DNA of 64,000 nt from Nocardioides islandensis. Its GTDB lineage: Bacteria; Actinomycetota; Actinomycetes; Propionibacteriales; Nocardioidaceae. Below are positions 9,510-20,559 of this stretch, piece by piece. Numbering within the stretch: position 1 is the stretch's first letter; each line of letters opens with the position of its first letter. Position numbers and translations under genes: made by a program. The notes beneath the pieces were generated by a model. The model worked only from the letters and a program-made list of their open reading frames with translations. It searched no databases and had not been told where the DNA came from. The stretch spans positions 868,001-932,000 of the forward strand of contig NZ_JADKPN010000001.1 in assembly GCF_015352455.1 (NCBI RefSeq), written 5' to 3'.

Positions 9510-10877
9510 ATGACCCAGGCCCCCTTGAGCTCGCCAGGCGGCGTCGGCGCCTCCGGGCTCGTCCGGGTGACCGTCGCCTCGGGGACCCGTCGCGTCGACC
9601 TGGTGCTCCCCGGCGCCGTCCCCGTCGCCGAGCTGGTGCCCGAGCTGGCGCGCAGCGTCGGGCTGCTGGACGCGACCACCGTGTACGGCGGGTACCGCCT
9701 CGTCACCGTGGACGGACGCGAGCTCACCCCCGACGCGGGCCTGACCATCCAGGGCGTCGAGGACGGCGGGGTCATCACGGTGACCGCCGGTGTCGCCGAC
9801 CCGAGCCCTCGCGTGTACGACGACGTGGTCGAGGCGATGGCCGACGTCGTCGAGAGGGACCTCAAGCCGTGGTCACCCGAGACGGGGCGGCGTACGGCGC
9901 TCTGTGCCGCCGGCCTGCTGATGGCCCTCGGTGCCCTGGCGCTGCTCATCCAGCACGAGTCGACCGTGGCGGTGGCCGCGGCCGGCCTGGTCGCGCTGGC
10001 GCTCGTCGTCGGCGCGATCGTGCTGTCGCGCGGTCAGGACGAGGCGGATGCCGCGGTCGCGGTGGCGTGGATGGGCGCCGGGTATGCCGCGGTGGCCGGT
10101 CTCATGTGGGCCTGGGACGACCCCTTCTTCGGGTACCCCGTCGCCGCGGCCGGGGGCGCGGCCCTGGTCGCCGGGGTGGTCGCCCTCGTCGGCCTCGGCG
10201 AGGGCCGCACGCTGGTGATCCCTCCGGTCGTGGTGGGCGCGGTCTTCGTCGCCGCCGGACTGGCCACCGCGCAGCTCGACCTCGACCCCGCCGTCGTCCT
10301 GGTCTGCACGCTCGTGTTCGTCGTGCTCGTGGGCAGCGTCTTCCCGTGGCTGGCGCTCGGCGCCACCGGCACCAACGTCGACCAGCTGTTCACCGTCGCG
10401 GACATCACCGCCGACCCCGACGACATCGACCCCGAGCAGATCGGCGCCGACGCACGCACCGCCCACGAGATCCTCGTCGGGGTCTCGGCGACGGTCGGCC
10501 TGCTGCTCGTCCTGGTCGCGCCGCTGGCCGTGTCGACCGGCGTCGCCGGCACCGTGCTGGCGGTGATGGCGTGCCTGGTCGTCATGCTGCGGACGCGGCA
10601 GTACCGCACCGGCACCGAGGTGCTGGTCGGCCTGGTCTCCGGCGTGCTCGGCCTGCTGTCCGTGGGCGTCGCGATGCTGTGGCTGCACCCCGACTGGCGC
10701 CCCGTCGCAGCCGTGGCGCTGGCGGCGACCGGTGCCCTGTTGCTGGCGGCGACGCTGCTGCCGGCCTCGCCGTCGGTACGCCGCGGACGGCTCGGCGACG
10801 TCGCCGAGACGATCGCCCTGCTCTCGCTGCTCCCCCTGCTGGTCGTCGCGACCGGCCTGCTGGACGCCGTCGGCTAG
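9510..10877 (+). CDS. eccD: EccD type VII membrane channel subunit (second paralogue)
   Basis: 455 residues: ubiquitin-like domain at ~17-95 (beta-rich, ending VITVTAG), an amphipathic linker, then eleven membrane segments, the full EccD plan. The cytosolic loop after helix 6 carries an acidic stretch (ITADPDDIDPEQIGAD). It starts 5 nt after the PPE-like gene and ends 9 nt before eccB, so it is within the operon. It appears to be the more canonical EccD because it sits next to eccB and mycP. A second EccD-like protein is encoded at 5462-6868. In mycobacterial ESX structures each protomer holds two EccD copies, so two paralogues could form a heterodimer. Confidence 0.9.
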   Translation: MTQAPLSSPGGVGASGLVRVTVASGTRRVDLVLPGAVPVAELVPELARSVGLLDATTVYGGYRLVTVDGRELTPDAGLTIQGVEDGGVITVTAGVADPSPRVYDDVVEAMADVVERDLKPWSPETGRRTALCAAGLLMALGALALLIQHESTVAVAAAGLVALALVVGAIVLSRGQDEADAAVAVAWMGAGYAAVAGLMWAWDDPFFGYPVAAAGGAALVAGVVALVGLGEGRTLVIPPVVVGAVFVAAGLATAQLDLDPAVVLVCTLVFVVLVGSVFPWLALGATGTNVDQLFTVADITADPDDIDPEQIGADARTAHEILVGVSATVGLLLVLVAPLAVSTGVAGTVLAVMACLVVMLRTRQYRTGTEVLVGLVSGVLGLLSVGVAMLWLHPDWRPVAAVALAATGALLLAATLLPASPSVRRGRLGDVAETIALLSLLPLLVVATGLLDAVG

Positions 10878-10886
10878 GGACGGGCG

Positions 10887-12302
10887 GTGGCCACCAAGCG
10901 CGACCTCGTCGAGGCGCACCAGTTCAGCCGGCGTCGTCTGGTCACGGCGTTCGTGTCCGGCGCGCCGGGCGGCCGCGAGGTCGAGCCGGCCAGGCCCGGC
11001 CGCGCGCTGGTCGGCGGCCTGGCGCTGGCGCTGCTCGTCGTCGCCGGCGGCGCGGTGACCGGCCTGATCTTCGGCCGCGACGAGGCGGACTGGAAGCAGC
11101 CGGGCCTGGTGATCTCCAAGGACCGCGGCCAGCCGTACCTCGTCAGCACGCCCGAGGGCGGCGGCCTGGTCATCCGGCCGGTCGTCAACATCACCTCGGC
11201 CCGCTTGATCCTGGGCGCCGACGCCGACCCGACGTACGTCTCGGAGAAGGCCATCAACGCCGAGCGCATCGGCGAGCCGATCGGCATCCTCGACGCGCCG
11301 GCGCAGGTGCCCGACACCTCCGAGCTCGTCGAGACCGGCTGGACCGCCTGCACGTCGGTCGGCACCGGTCTGCGGCTGCGGCTGGCCTCGCCGCCGGGTG
11401 TGGCCACGGCGCCGGACTCCGGGTTCCTGGTGGAGAGCCAGGGCACGAGGTACGTCGTCGCGCAGGCCGCGACCAGCGGGGGCGAGCAGCCGAGTGCCTA
11501 CACGTTCGCGCTGCCCCGCGACCCGGGCGCCCAGGACAACATGCTGCGCGACCTGGGCCTGAGCGTCGGGGCCGACGCCATGAAGGTGTCGGCCGACTGG
11601 CTGCGCCTCTGGCCCGTGGGCGGTGCGCTGGCCTGGGAGACGTTCGGCATCGACGGCGCCGGTCAGCCGGCGCCGTACGCCGGCGGCTCGACGGGCATCC
11701 CGGCGAGGGCCCGCGTCGGCGACATCGTGACCACGCCGGGCGAGAGCGTGGTGCTCGCCCCGAAGGGTCCGGTGCCCCTGGACGCGTTCTCGCTGGCGGT
11801 GCTGCGCAACTCCGAGATCGACGGCCGGCCGGTGCAGGAGCTCACGGCCGACCGGATCGGCGTCGCCCGGCTGGTCCCGAACCGGGAGGCGCACTGGCCG
11901 CAGCAGACGCTCACCCAGGTGCGCGGCGACTACTGCGCCGAGCTGTCCGCGACCGCGGGGCAGGTGCCGGTGGTGGCGCTCGGTGTGCGGCCGACCGCCG
12001 ACGCGTCCTCGCGCGACGTACCGGCTCAGCAGCGGGCGGTGTCCGTGAGCGCCGGCGGCGGGGCCTACGTGCTGTCGGGCGCGTGGACGAGCACCGACGA
12101 CGGGTCGCCGTTCCTGGTCGACGCCAACGGCGTGAGCTACCCGCTGGTCGGCGCGGACGCGGCGGACAACCTCGGGTACGCGGGGTACGACGCGCCGGTG
12201 GTCCCGGACTCCTGGGTCAAGCTGTTCGACCCCGGCGTGAACCTCTCCGTCGCCGACGCCCTCTGCCCGCCGGTCCGGCCGAACGGCAAGGCGTGCCGAT
12301 GA
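10887..12302 (+). CDS. eccB: type VII secretion protein EccB
   Basis: 471 residues: a short cytoplasmic N-terminus (TKRDLVEAHQFSRRRLVTAF, typical of EccB), one membrane helix at ~40-62, and a large extracytoplasmic domain with two Cys residues (in GWTAC and GDYC) like the conserved EccB disulfide pair. EccB is a core subunit of the ESX membrane complex and anchors the periplasmic part. GTG start 9 nt after eccD. The stop overlaps the first of three short repeats of the form ATGAGRGTCGRCC that fill the 39-nt gap to mycP. Confidence 0.93.
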   Translation: MATKRDLVEAHQFSRRRLVTAFVSGAPGGREVEPARPGRALVGGLALALLVVAGGAVTGLIFGRDEADWKQPGLVISKDRGQPYLVSTPEGGGLVIRPVVNITSARLILGADADPTYVSEKAINAERIGEPIGILDAPAQVPDTSELVETGWTACTSVGTGLRLRLASPPGVATAPDSGFLVESQGTRYVVAQAATSGGEQPSAYTFALPRDPGAQDNMLRDLGLSVGADAMKVSADWLRLWPVGGALAWETFGIDGAGQPAPYAGGSTGIPARARVGDIVTTPGESVVLAPKGPVPLDAFSLAVLRNSEIDGRPVQELTADRIGVARLVPNREAHWPQQTLTQVRGDYCAELSATAGQVPVVALGVRPTADASSRDVPAQQRAVSVSAGGGAYVLSGAWTSTDDGSPFLVDANGVSYPLVGADAADNLGYAGYDAPVVPDSWVKLFDPGVNLSVADALCPPVRPNGKACR

Positions 12303-12341
12303 GAGTCGGCCCCATGAGAGTCGGCCCATGAGGGTCGACCG

Positions 12342-13583
12342 GTGACCCGAGTGCTCGTGGCGGCCGGTGTGGTCGCCTCGGTGCTGGCCGTCCCGTCCCC
12401 GGCGGGGGCGCTGGACAGCGTGCTGTGCGAGAGCGTCGGCGACGACGTGGTCACCACGAGCGACCCGAGCCTGCCGCTGGACCGGCTCGGCATCCCCGAT
12501 GCGCAGGCTCTGGTGGGCGGCATCGCGCGCTCGGGTGCCGGCGTGAACGTCGCGGTGCTCGACTCCGGCGTCTCCCGACAGGGCGGGGGCGTCCCGGTCG
12601 TCGGCGGCACGGCGATCTCGCGCGGCGGCGAGATCCAGGACCCGCACGGCACCGCAGTGGCGGCGCTCATCGCGGGTGCCCCGCGGCCCGACTCCGCCGG
12701 TGGACCGGTCGGCGTCGCGCCCGCGGCCGGGATCCTGGACGTCCGGGTGTACGACACGACCGACGAGGCGTCGCTCGACGGCGAGCCGCCGTCGTCCGCC
12801 GCCCTGGCGGCCGGACTGCGCTGGGTGGCCGCACATGCGAGTGCCGACGGCATCCGGATCGCGAACGTGTCGATGTCGGTCGCGCCATCCGGCGAGCTGG
12901 CGTCCGCGGTGGCGGCCGTCCGAGCGGCCGGGGTCGTGGTGGTCGCCGAGACCGGCAACCGGGGGGCGACCGGGCCGATGGAGGCACACCCGTCGGCGGT
13001 GCCCGGCGAGGACGTGGCGAAGGACGTCTACCCGGCGGGGTACGACGGAGTGGTCGGCGTGAACGCCACCGGCGGTGGTGCACCCGAGGGGACCGACCCG
13101 TTGGTCAACGTGGCCGCGAGCTCGGCCACCGACGTCGCGGCGCCGACGTACGGCTCGGTCGTGCTGGCCGTCAACGGCAGCACCTGCACGCTCCAGGACA
13201 TCAGCTCCGGCTGGGCGGCCGCCGAGGTGAGCGGGGTGCTGGCGCTGCTGTGGTCGCGGTACCCGAAGGACACCGCGGACGAGGTCGTGGCGCGGCTGGT
13301 GAACACCGCCTCCGGCACGACCGACGACCCGACGAAGCTCACCGGCGCCGGAGTCGTCCAGCCGCTCGAGGCGCTGACGCGGCCACTCGTCCCCGGCGCG
13401 GACGGGCGGGTGTCCGACACCCGCTCCGCCCGCGACGAGAACCCCCGTGCTCGTGCCCCCGAACCGGAGGTCGACACGCTGGCCTCCCTCCGTCACACGG
13501 CCCTGTGGACCGCGATCCTGGGCGGCGCCGCGCTGGTGCTGGCCCTGATGCTGCGGCCGGTGCTGGCCCGGCGCCGCGACTGA
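12342..13583 (+). CDS. mycP: mycosin MycP-like subtilisin-fold protein, catalytic Ser replaced by Gly
   Basis: 413 residues: signal peptide (1-24), peptidase S8 domain, Pro/Arg linker and a C-terminal membrane anchor with a basic tail, the mycosin layout. The charge-relay Asp74 (VAVLDSG), His102 (DPHGTAVA) and oxyanion Asn206 (ETGN) are present. The serine motif, normally GTSFAAP, reads SSGWAAAEVSG: the catalytic position is Gly290, preceded by Ser288-Ser289. The protein is therefore probably a pseudoprotease, unless a shifted serine serves. Mycosins are known to stabilise the ESX membrane complex independently of proteolysis, so a structural role fits. GTG start; last gene of the operon. Confidence 0.88.
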   Translation: MTRVLVAAGVVASVLAVPSPAGALDSVLCESVGDDVVTTSDPSLPLDRLGIPDAQALVGGIARSGAGVNVAVLDSGVSRQGGGVPVVGGTAISRGGEIQDPHGTAVAALIAGAPRPDSAGGPVGVAPAAGILDVRVYDTTDEASLDGEPPSSAALAAGLRWVAAHASADGIRIANVSMSVAPSGELASAVAAVRAAGVVVVAETGNRGATGPMEAHPSAVPGEDVAKDVYPAGYDGVVGVNATGGGAPEGTDPLVNVAASSATDVAAPTYGSVVLAVNGSTCTLQDISSGWAAAEVSGVLALLWSRYPKDTADEVVARLVNTASGTTDDPTKLTGAGVVQPLEALTRPLVPGADGRVSDTRSARDENPRARAPEPEVDTLASLRHTALWTAILGGAALVLALMLRPVLARRRD

Positions 13584-13594
13584 GGCGTCCTGCC

Positions 13595-13975
13595 TCAGGA
13601 GTCGACGGTGGCGTACGAGTCGGCCGCCTTGCTGTCGAACTCGTAGCCGACGAACGCCGTGTCGCCGATGACCCAGGCGTCGTGCCCGGGCTCGAGGACG
13701 TAGGTGTCGCCGGGGCCGAGCTCCATGGTCTCGTCGCCGTGCGAGACGCCGATGCGGCCGGCGTGCACGACACCCACGTGGTGGACCTCGCAGAGCTCGG
13801 TGCCCACCACGGGCTTGATCGCCTCGGACCAGCGCCAGCCGGGCTGCAGGGTGAGCCGTGCCGACGAGATGCCGTTCCCGAGATGGACGACGTCGACCGT
13901 GGAGAGCGGCGGCGTACGCCTCTCGTCCGGCTCGTCGTAGGACCGCTTGATGAGGGCGGCGTGCTGAGTGTCCAT
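13595..13975 (-). CDS. cupin domain protein
   Basis: 126 residues with a single small beta-barrel cupin: the first motif region is CEVHHVGVVHAGRIGVSHGDE and the second is PGDTYVLEPGHDAWV, a degenerate version of the G(X)5HXH(X)3,4E(X)6G / G(X)5PXG(X)2H(X)3N pair. Residues ELCEVHHVG give possible metal ligands. No enzyme activity can be assigned. It is convergent with mycP (11 nt between stops), so it is not part of the secretion operon. A CTCCTCCAG-type purine site on the coding strand (CTGGAGGAG) precedes the ATG. Confidence 0.85.
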   Translation of the reverse strand: MDTQHAALIKRSYDEPDERRTPPLSTVDVVHLGNGISSARLTLQPGWRWSEAIKPVVGTELCEVHHVGVVHAGRIGVSHGDETMELGPGDTYVLEPGHDAWVIGDTAFVGYEFDSKAADSYATVDS

Positions 13976-14133
13976 CTCTCCTCCAGGTGTTTCTTCGGAT
14001 GGGTCGATGCTGGCACCGGCCGTCGCCGCGCGGGAGGCCCAATCCTTACGGGCTGCTGTCGCCCGACGGCCGGGTGCCGCGGTATCCGCGGCGCAGCAGC
14101 GGAACCGAGCGGATTTCGCGGCGGGGACCGAGT

Positions 14134-14150
14134 GATCCGCAGTGCGGATC
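14134..14150. terminator. hairpin downstream of tRNA-Ser
   Basis: GATCCGCA and TGCGGATC form a perfect 8-bp stem with a one-base loop, 20 nt beyond the tRNA-Ser 3' end in its direction of transcription. No T run follows. A terminator role is inferred from location. Confidence 0.4.
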
Positions 14151-14170
14151 AGCCGGTGGGGAGTCTGGAA

Positions 14171-14259
14171 TGGCGGAGGATAGGGGATTCGAACCCCTGA
14201 GGGCTGTTAACCCAACCCGCTTTCCAAGCGAGCGCCATAGGCCACTAGGCGAATCCTCC
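14171..14259 (-). tRNA. tRNA-Ser (GGA anticodon)
   Basis: On the minus strand the acceptor GGAGGAT pairs with ATCCTCC, the T-arm is GGGGTTCGAATCCCC, the anticodon arm CGCTTGGAAAGCG shows anticodon GGA (serine UCC/UCU), and an extended variable arm is present as expected for a class II tRNA. The CCA end is encoded. A TAGCCT hexamer at 14267-14272 sits 7 nt before the mature 5' end, so transcription may begin at or near base 1 of the tRNA. Confidence 0.97.
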
Positions 14260-14313
14260 GCGCAGGAGGCTACCGGGGGCTTCGCCGAGCGGTGAAATCG
14301 CCCGCCGGCAGCT

Positions 14314-14363
14314 GGGTCGGGTGCCCCACGACGCGCTCTGGCGCGTCCTCAGGCACCCGACCC
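14314..14363. repeat. two-tier perfect palindrome
   Basis: Outer arms GGGTCGGGTGCC / GGCACCCGACCC (12 bp) and inner arms GACGCG / CGCGTC, all perfect. It lies between the tRNA-Ser and the SRP RNA promoter. No T run follows on either strand. It may be a cruciform or REP-like element. Confidence 0.6.
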
Positions 14364-14380
14364 GACGCCTGGCCGGCCGA

Positions 14381-14410
14381 TTGGTGGCGTACGAACCGCT
14401 CACCTAGACT
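14381..14410 (+). promoter_or_regulatory. promoter of SRP RNA gene
   Basis: TTGGTG at 14381-14386 and TAGACT at 14405-14410, separated by 18 bp. The predicted start at about 14416 coincides with the 5' end of the SRP RNA fold. Confidence 0.6.
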
Positions 14411-14415
14411 CCTCG

Positions 14416-14509
14416 GCAACCCCCCATGTGGCGGCATCATGCCGAACTCCCCCAGGGCCGGAAGGCAGCAAGGGTAGGCGCGCTCTGCCGGGTACGTGGG
14501 GGGCCTTTT
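14416..14509 (+). ncRNA. ffs: bacterial small signal recognition particle RNA (4.5S type)
   Basis: A long hairpin starts with GGCAACCCCCC and closes with GGGGGGCC; the apical domain holds the conserved Ffh-binding element around CCAGGGCCGGAAGGCAGCAA followed by GGGTAGGC. The TTTT at 14506-14509 marks the 3' end. It binds Ffh and targets membrane proteins co-translationally. Its position directly before dnaX is common in actinobacteria. Confidence 0.95.
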
Positions 14510-14533
14510 CATGTCCGGGGGTCTTGGGGTCGC

Positions 14534-14585
14534 GATACCCGCTCGAGCGGGTATCCCGGACGTTCGGCGTCGTTGCAACGACGCC
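14534..14585. terminator. tandem palindromes between SRP RNA and dnaX
   Basis: A perfect 22-nt palindrome at 14534-14555 (arms GATACCCGCTC / GAGCGGGTATC) is followed by a perfect 20-nt palindrome at 14566-14585 (GGCGTCGTTG / CAACGACGCC). A third copy of the second arm (AACGACGCCGAA) at ~14596-14607 could form an alternative, longer hairpin. They lie 25 nt after the SRP RNA, so termination is a reasonable guess. Confidence 0.45.
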
Positions 14586-14654
14586 AAAGCGGCAGGAACG
14601 ACGCCGAAGTTCGGCCCCCTCACGCTTGTCGGCGGCGCTGGTTAGGGTTCAGGG

Positions 14655-16535
14655 GTGGAGTCGCCCCTTGCCCTGTACCGGCGCTACCGGCCGGAGACCT
14701 TCACGGAGGTCATCGGGCAGGACCACGTCACCGAGCCGCTGCGGGCGGCGCTGGCGGCCAACCGGGTGAACCACGCCTACCTGTTCTCCGGGCCCCGCGG
14801 CTGCGGCAAGACCACCAGCGCGCGGATCCTCGCCCGCACGCTCAACTGCGAGCAGGCGCCGGTGGCCGACCCGTGCGGCGAGTGCCAGTCCTGCCGGGAG
14901 CTGGCGCGCGGCGGGCCGGGCAGCCTCGACGTGATCGAGATCGACGCGGCATCGCACAACGGTGTGGACGACGCGCGCGACCTGCGGGAGAAGGCCTTCT
15001 TCGCGCCGGTCCGCGACCGCTACAAGGTCTACATCGTCGACGAGGCGCACATGGTCACGCCGCAGGCCTTCAACGCCCTCCTCAAGCTGGTCGAGGAGCC
15101 GCCGCCGCACCTGCGGTTCGTGTTCGCCACCACCGAGCCCGACAAGGTGCTCGCGACGATCCGCTCGCGCACCCACCACTACCCGTTCCGGCTGATCCCG
15201 CCGCGGCTGCTCTCCACGTACCTCACCGACCTCTGCGCCAAGGAGGGTGTCACGATCGAGCCGGCCGCGCTGCCGCTGGTCGTGCGCGCCGGTGCCGGGT
15301 CGGCGCGGGACACCCTCAGCGTGCTCGACCAGCTGATGGGCGGCGCCGGTCCCGAGGGCGTCACCTACGCGCTGGCCTCCGGACTCCTCGGCTACACCCC
15401 CGACGCGCTGCTCGACGACGTGATGGAGGCGTTCGCGGCCGGTGACGGGGCGTCGGTGTTCGCGGTCGTCGACCGGGTCATCGAGACGGGCCAGGACCCG
15501 CGCCGGTTCGCCGAGGACCTGCTGCGCCGGCTGCGCGACCTGGTGATCATCTCCGCGGTCCCCGACGCCCCGGCCACCGGCCTCATCGACGTGGCCGAGG
15601 ACGCCGGCGAGCGGCTGGTCGCGCAGGCCGCCCGGTTCGGGGCGGCCGAGCTCAGCCGCGCGGCCGACCTGGTCGCCACCGGCCTCACCGAGATGCGTGG
15701 CGCCACGGCACCTCGCCTGCTGCTCGAGCTGATCTGCGCACGCGTGCTGCTGCCCGGCGCCGACGGCCACGACGGCGTGATGGCCCGCCTCGAGCGCCTC
15801 GAGCGTCGCGTCGCCATCGGCGGAGCACCGGCCGCGAGCACGCCGCCCGCACCGGCGGTCGTCCCGGCGCCGGAGCCGACGCCCGCACCGGCGCCGGTTC
15901 CCGAGCCCACACCCGTCCCGGATCCCGAGCCGTCCCCGGCTCCGTCTCCGATGCCGGATCCCGAGCCCGTGCCCGCACCGGAGCCCGCCGGTGCGCTCGC
16001 GCTGGTCGACGTACGCCGCCTGTGGCCCGACATCGTGGAGGCCGTGAAGGCCCGGCGCCGGCTGACCTGGATCCACCTCACCCAGCACGCCCAGGTGGTG
16101 GCGGTCGACAGCGTCACGCTCACCCTCGGGTTCAGCAACGCCGGGGCGCGGGAGTCGTTCGACGGCGGCGGCAGCGCGGAGATCGTCCGGCAGGCGGCCA
16201 TCGACGTGGTCGGCAGCGACTGGAAGGTCGAGACGATCGTCGACCCCGGCGCCCAGCCGGCGCAGGCTCCGCCACCGGCCGCCCCGGCTCCCGATCCCGA
16301 GCCGACCGTCGCCGTCGAGCCGCCGCAGACCGATCCCACGGCCGCGACCAGGGCCCGCGAGGCGATCCAGCAGACGCGGGCGCCAGGGAGCGACACCACC
16401 GGTGACCCGCGCGCCGCGGCCGACGCCGAGGCCCATCCCGACGACGATGACATCGACGCCTCCGGTCTCGCCGGTGCCGAGCTCCTCCAGCAACAGCTCG
16501 GCGCCGAGGTGATCGAGGAAATCAAGCACCACTAA
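14655..16535 (+). CDS. dnaX: DNA polymerase III gamma/tau subunit
   Basis: Clamp-loader ATPase, 626 residues. The N-terminus LALYRRYRPETF is typical; P-loop GPRGCGKTTS has Lys52; a four-Cys zinc module follows (C..CGECQSC); the DEAH-type box is VDEAHM and sensor 1 is FATTEPD. After domain III (~370) come a Pro/Glu-rich linker with many PEPTP-type repeats, a tau-like domain and an acidic C-terminus. GTG start six nt after TAGGGT (14643-14648), so probably leaderless. It is followed by ybaB and recR, the usual gene order. I see no slippery heptamer for a gamma frameshift, but I did not scan exhaustively. Confidence 0.96.
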   Translation: MESPLALYRRYRPETFTEVIGQDHVTEPLRAALAANRVNHAYLFSGPRGCGKTTSARILARTLNCEQAPVADPCGECQSCRELARGGPGSLDVIEIDAASHNGVDDARDLREKAFFAPVRDRYKVYIVDEAHMVTPQAFNALLKLVEEPPPHLRFVFATTEPDKVLATIRSRTHHYPFRLIPPRLLSTYLTDLCAKEGVTIEPAALPLVVRAGAGSARDTLSVLDQLMGGAGPEGVTYALASGLLGYTPDALLDDVMEAFAAGDGASVFAVVDRVIETGQDPRRFAEDLLRRLRDLVIISAVPDAPATGLIDVAEDAGERLVAQAARFGAAELSRAADLVATGLTEMRGATAPRLLLELICARVLLPGADGHDGVMARLERLERRVAIGGAPAASTPPAPAVVPAPEPTPAPAPVPEPTPVPDPEPSPAPSPMPDPEPVPAPEPAGALALVDVRRLWPDIVEAVKARRRLTWIHLTQHAQVVAVDSVTLTLGFSNAGARESFDGGGSAEIVRQAAIDVVGSDWKVETIVDPGAQPAQAPPPAAPAPDPEPTVAVEPPQTDPTAATRAREAIQQTRAPGSDTTGDPRAAADAEAHPDDDDIDASGLAGAELLQQQLGAEVIEEIKHH

Positions 16536-16552
16536 CACCGGAAGGCCCGGAC

Positions 16553-16912
16553 ATGACCCAGGAGAACAACCCCTTCGACGCCCTCGGCGGCGGAGGCTTC
16601 GACATGAACGCCCTGCTCCAGCAGGCCCAGCAGATGCAGGAGCGGCTGGAGGACGCCCAGACCCAGCTCGCCGAGACGACGGTCGAGGGCTCGGTCGGCG
16701 GCGGGGCGGTCTCGGTGACGGTCAACGGCGTCGGCGAGCTCGTCGGCGTCTCGATCAAGGAGGGCGGCTTCGACGGCAGCAGCGCCGACGACCTGGCCGA
16801 CCTCGGCGACCTGATCGTCGCGGCCTACCGCGACGCCAAGGGCCGCGCCGACCAGCTCGCCAGCCAGACCCTCGGCCCGCTGGCCGGTGGCATGCCCGGA
16901 CTGGGCGGCTAG
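16553..16912 (+). CDS. YbaB/EbfC family nucleoid-associated protein
   Basis: 119 residues, of normal family length. An N-terminal Asn/Gly-rich stretch precedes the coiled region QQAQQMQERLEDAQTQLAE and the beta core containing SVTVNGVGELVGVSI. Members form tweezer-like homodimers that bind DNA. It lies between dnaX and recR, the conserved cluster. The ATG has CGGAAGG upstream; 17 nt separate it from dnaX. Confidence 0.95.
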   Translation: MTQENNPFDALGGGGFDMNALLQQAQQMQERLEDAQTQLAETTVEGSVGGGAVSVTVNGVGELVGVSIKEGGFDGSSADDLADLGDLIVAAYRDAKGRADQLASQTLGPLAGGMPGLGG

Positions 16913-16921
16913 CCGACCCCG

Positions 16922-17518
16922 ATGTACGAAGGCATCATCCAGGACCTCATCGACGAGCTCGGCCAGCTGCCGGGCGTGGGTCCCAAGAGCGCGCAGCGGA
17001 TCGCGTTCCACCTGCTGCAGTCGGACCCGGTCGACGTACGCCGCCTCGCCGAGGTCCTGGTCGAGGTCAAGGCCCGCGTGAAGTTCTGCACCATCTGCTT
17101 CAACGTCTCCGAGGACGACCAGTGCCGCATCTGTCGCGACCCGCGGCGCGACCAGACAGTGCTGTGCGTGGTGGAGGAGTACAAGGACGTGGTGGCCATC
17201 GAGCGCACCCGCGAGTTCAAGGGTCGCTACCACGTGCTGGGCGGCGCGATCTCGCCGATCGACGGCGTCGGACCCGACCAGCTGCGCATCCGCGAGCTGA
17301 TGGTCCGGCTCGCCGACGGCGCCATCACCGAGGTCATCTTGGCCACCGACCCCAACCTGGAGGGTGAGGCGACGGCCACGTACCTCACCCGTATGCTCAG
17401 GGAGTTCGGGCTGCGGATCACCCGTCTGGCCAGCGGCCTCCCGGTCGGTGGCGACCTGGAGTACGCCGACGAGGTGACCCTCGGACGGGCTTTTGCGGGA
17501 AGGCGCTCTGCTGAATGA
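16922..17518 (+). CDS. recR: recombination mediator RecR
   Basis: 198 residues, full length. Helix-hairpin-helix region [20 protein letters not shown], four-Cys zinc finger [22 protein letters not shown] domain starting LCVVEEYKD and a C-terminal Walker-B-like segment with [15 protein letters not shown]. It acts with RecO and RecF in loading RecA on gapped DNA. It begins 9 nt after ybaB; its stop overlaps the first possible start of the next gene (ATGA). Confidence 0.97.
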   Translation: MYEGIIQDLIDELGQLPGVGPKSAQRIAFHLLQSDPVDVRRLAEVLVEVKARVKFCTICFNVSEDDQCRICRDPRRDQTVLCVVEEYKDVVAIERTREFKGRYHVLGGAISPIDGVGPDQLRIRELMVRLADGAITEVILATDPNLEGEATATYLTRMLREFGLRITRLASGLPVGGDLEYADEVTLGRAFAGRRSAE

Positions 17519-17529
17519 AGGGAGCAGGA

Positions 17530-18165
17530 GTGACCGAGGACGAGCTCCTCGAGGCGGTCGAGGACATCGAGGCCATCGAGACCCTCGACAGCACCACCGA
17601 GGACTTCGCGGCGTCGATCGCCGACTCCGTGGAGAGCTTCCTGATCGCGCTGCGCGCGGCGTCGCGCGAGCAGGACGGCGGGACGGTGATCTCGCTGCTG
17701 CTGCTCGAGATCAGCCAGGTGCTCCTGGCCGGTGCCCGGCTCGGCGCGCAGGTCGACTTCGAGCCGCGCTCGGAGTACCAGCCCGACGTCGGTCCCGAGT
17801 CCGACCTCGACGACATGCGGCTGCGGCTGGCCACCCTGTTCGGCGGCGTGGACACCTACAGCCTGGTGTTCGACCCCTACGACCCCGAGGTCGTCGACAG
17901 CAGCCTGTCCGACGACCTGACGAGTATCGCCTCCGACCTCGAGAACGGCCTGCGCCACTACCGCTCGGGTGACGTCGACGAGGCGCTGTGGTGGTGGCAG
18001 TTCTCCTACGTCTCCTCGTGGGGCAACCTCGCCGGCGCCCTGCTCAACGCGCTGCTCTCGGTCGTCGCCCACGACCGCCTCGACACCGACGTGGCCGACG
18101 TCGACGCCGAGCAGGTCGCCGCGGCGGATGAGATGTTGGCCGAGCCGGTCGACGAGGCTCGTTAG
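17530..18165 (+). CDS. DUF5063 domain protein
   Basis: 211 residues from a GTG with GGGAGCA upstream; an in-frame ATG at 17515 overlapping the recR stop is the alternative start. The chain is acidic and alpha-helical, with a Trp-rich stretch ([15 protein letters not shown]) typical of DUF5063, a family of unknown function commonly encoded between recR and lysC in actinobacteria. No signal peptide or membrane span. Its stop TAG overlaps a TAGACT hexamer (18163-18168) that may be the lysC -10 element. Confidence 0.85.
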   Translation: MTEDELLEAVEDIEAIETLDSTTEDFAASIADSVESFLIALRAASREQDGGTVISLLLLEISQVLLAGARLGAQVDFEPRSEYQPDVGPESDLDDMRLRLATLFGGVDTYSLVFDPYDPEVVDSSLSDDLTSIASDLENGLRHYRSGDVDEALWWWQFSYVSSWGNLAGALLNALLSVVAHDRLDTDVADVDAEQVAAADEMLAEPVDEAR

Positions 18166-18244
18166 ACTCAGGGTTCGCCGTCCCGCGCAACGACGCGCCG
18201 GACGCGCCCCACCAGCAGATCGATCGGCACGAGGACAGATACCC

Positions 18245-20556
<2,312 letters not shown>

Positions 20557-20559
20557 TCC

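Noticed and set aside
9873..14042. A 1389-codon minus-strand open frame across eccD, eccB and mycP
   Set aside because: It is antisense to four genes with clear domains and conserved motifs; its product is Arg/Gly/His-rich with no fold. GC-rich codon bias produces such frames.
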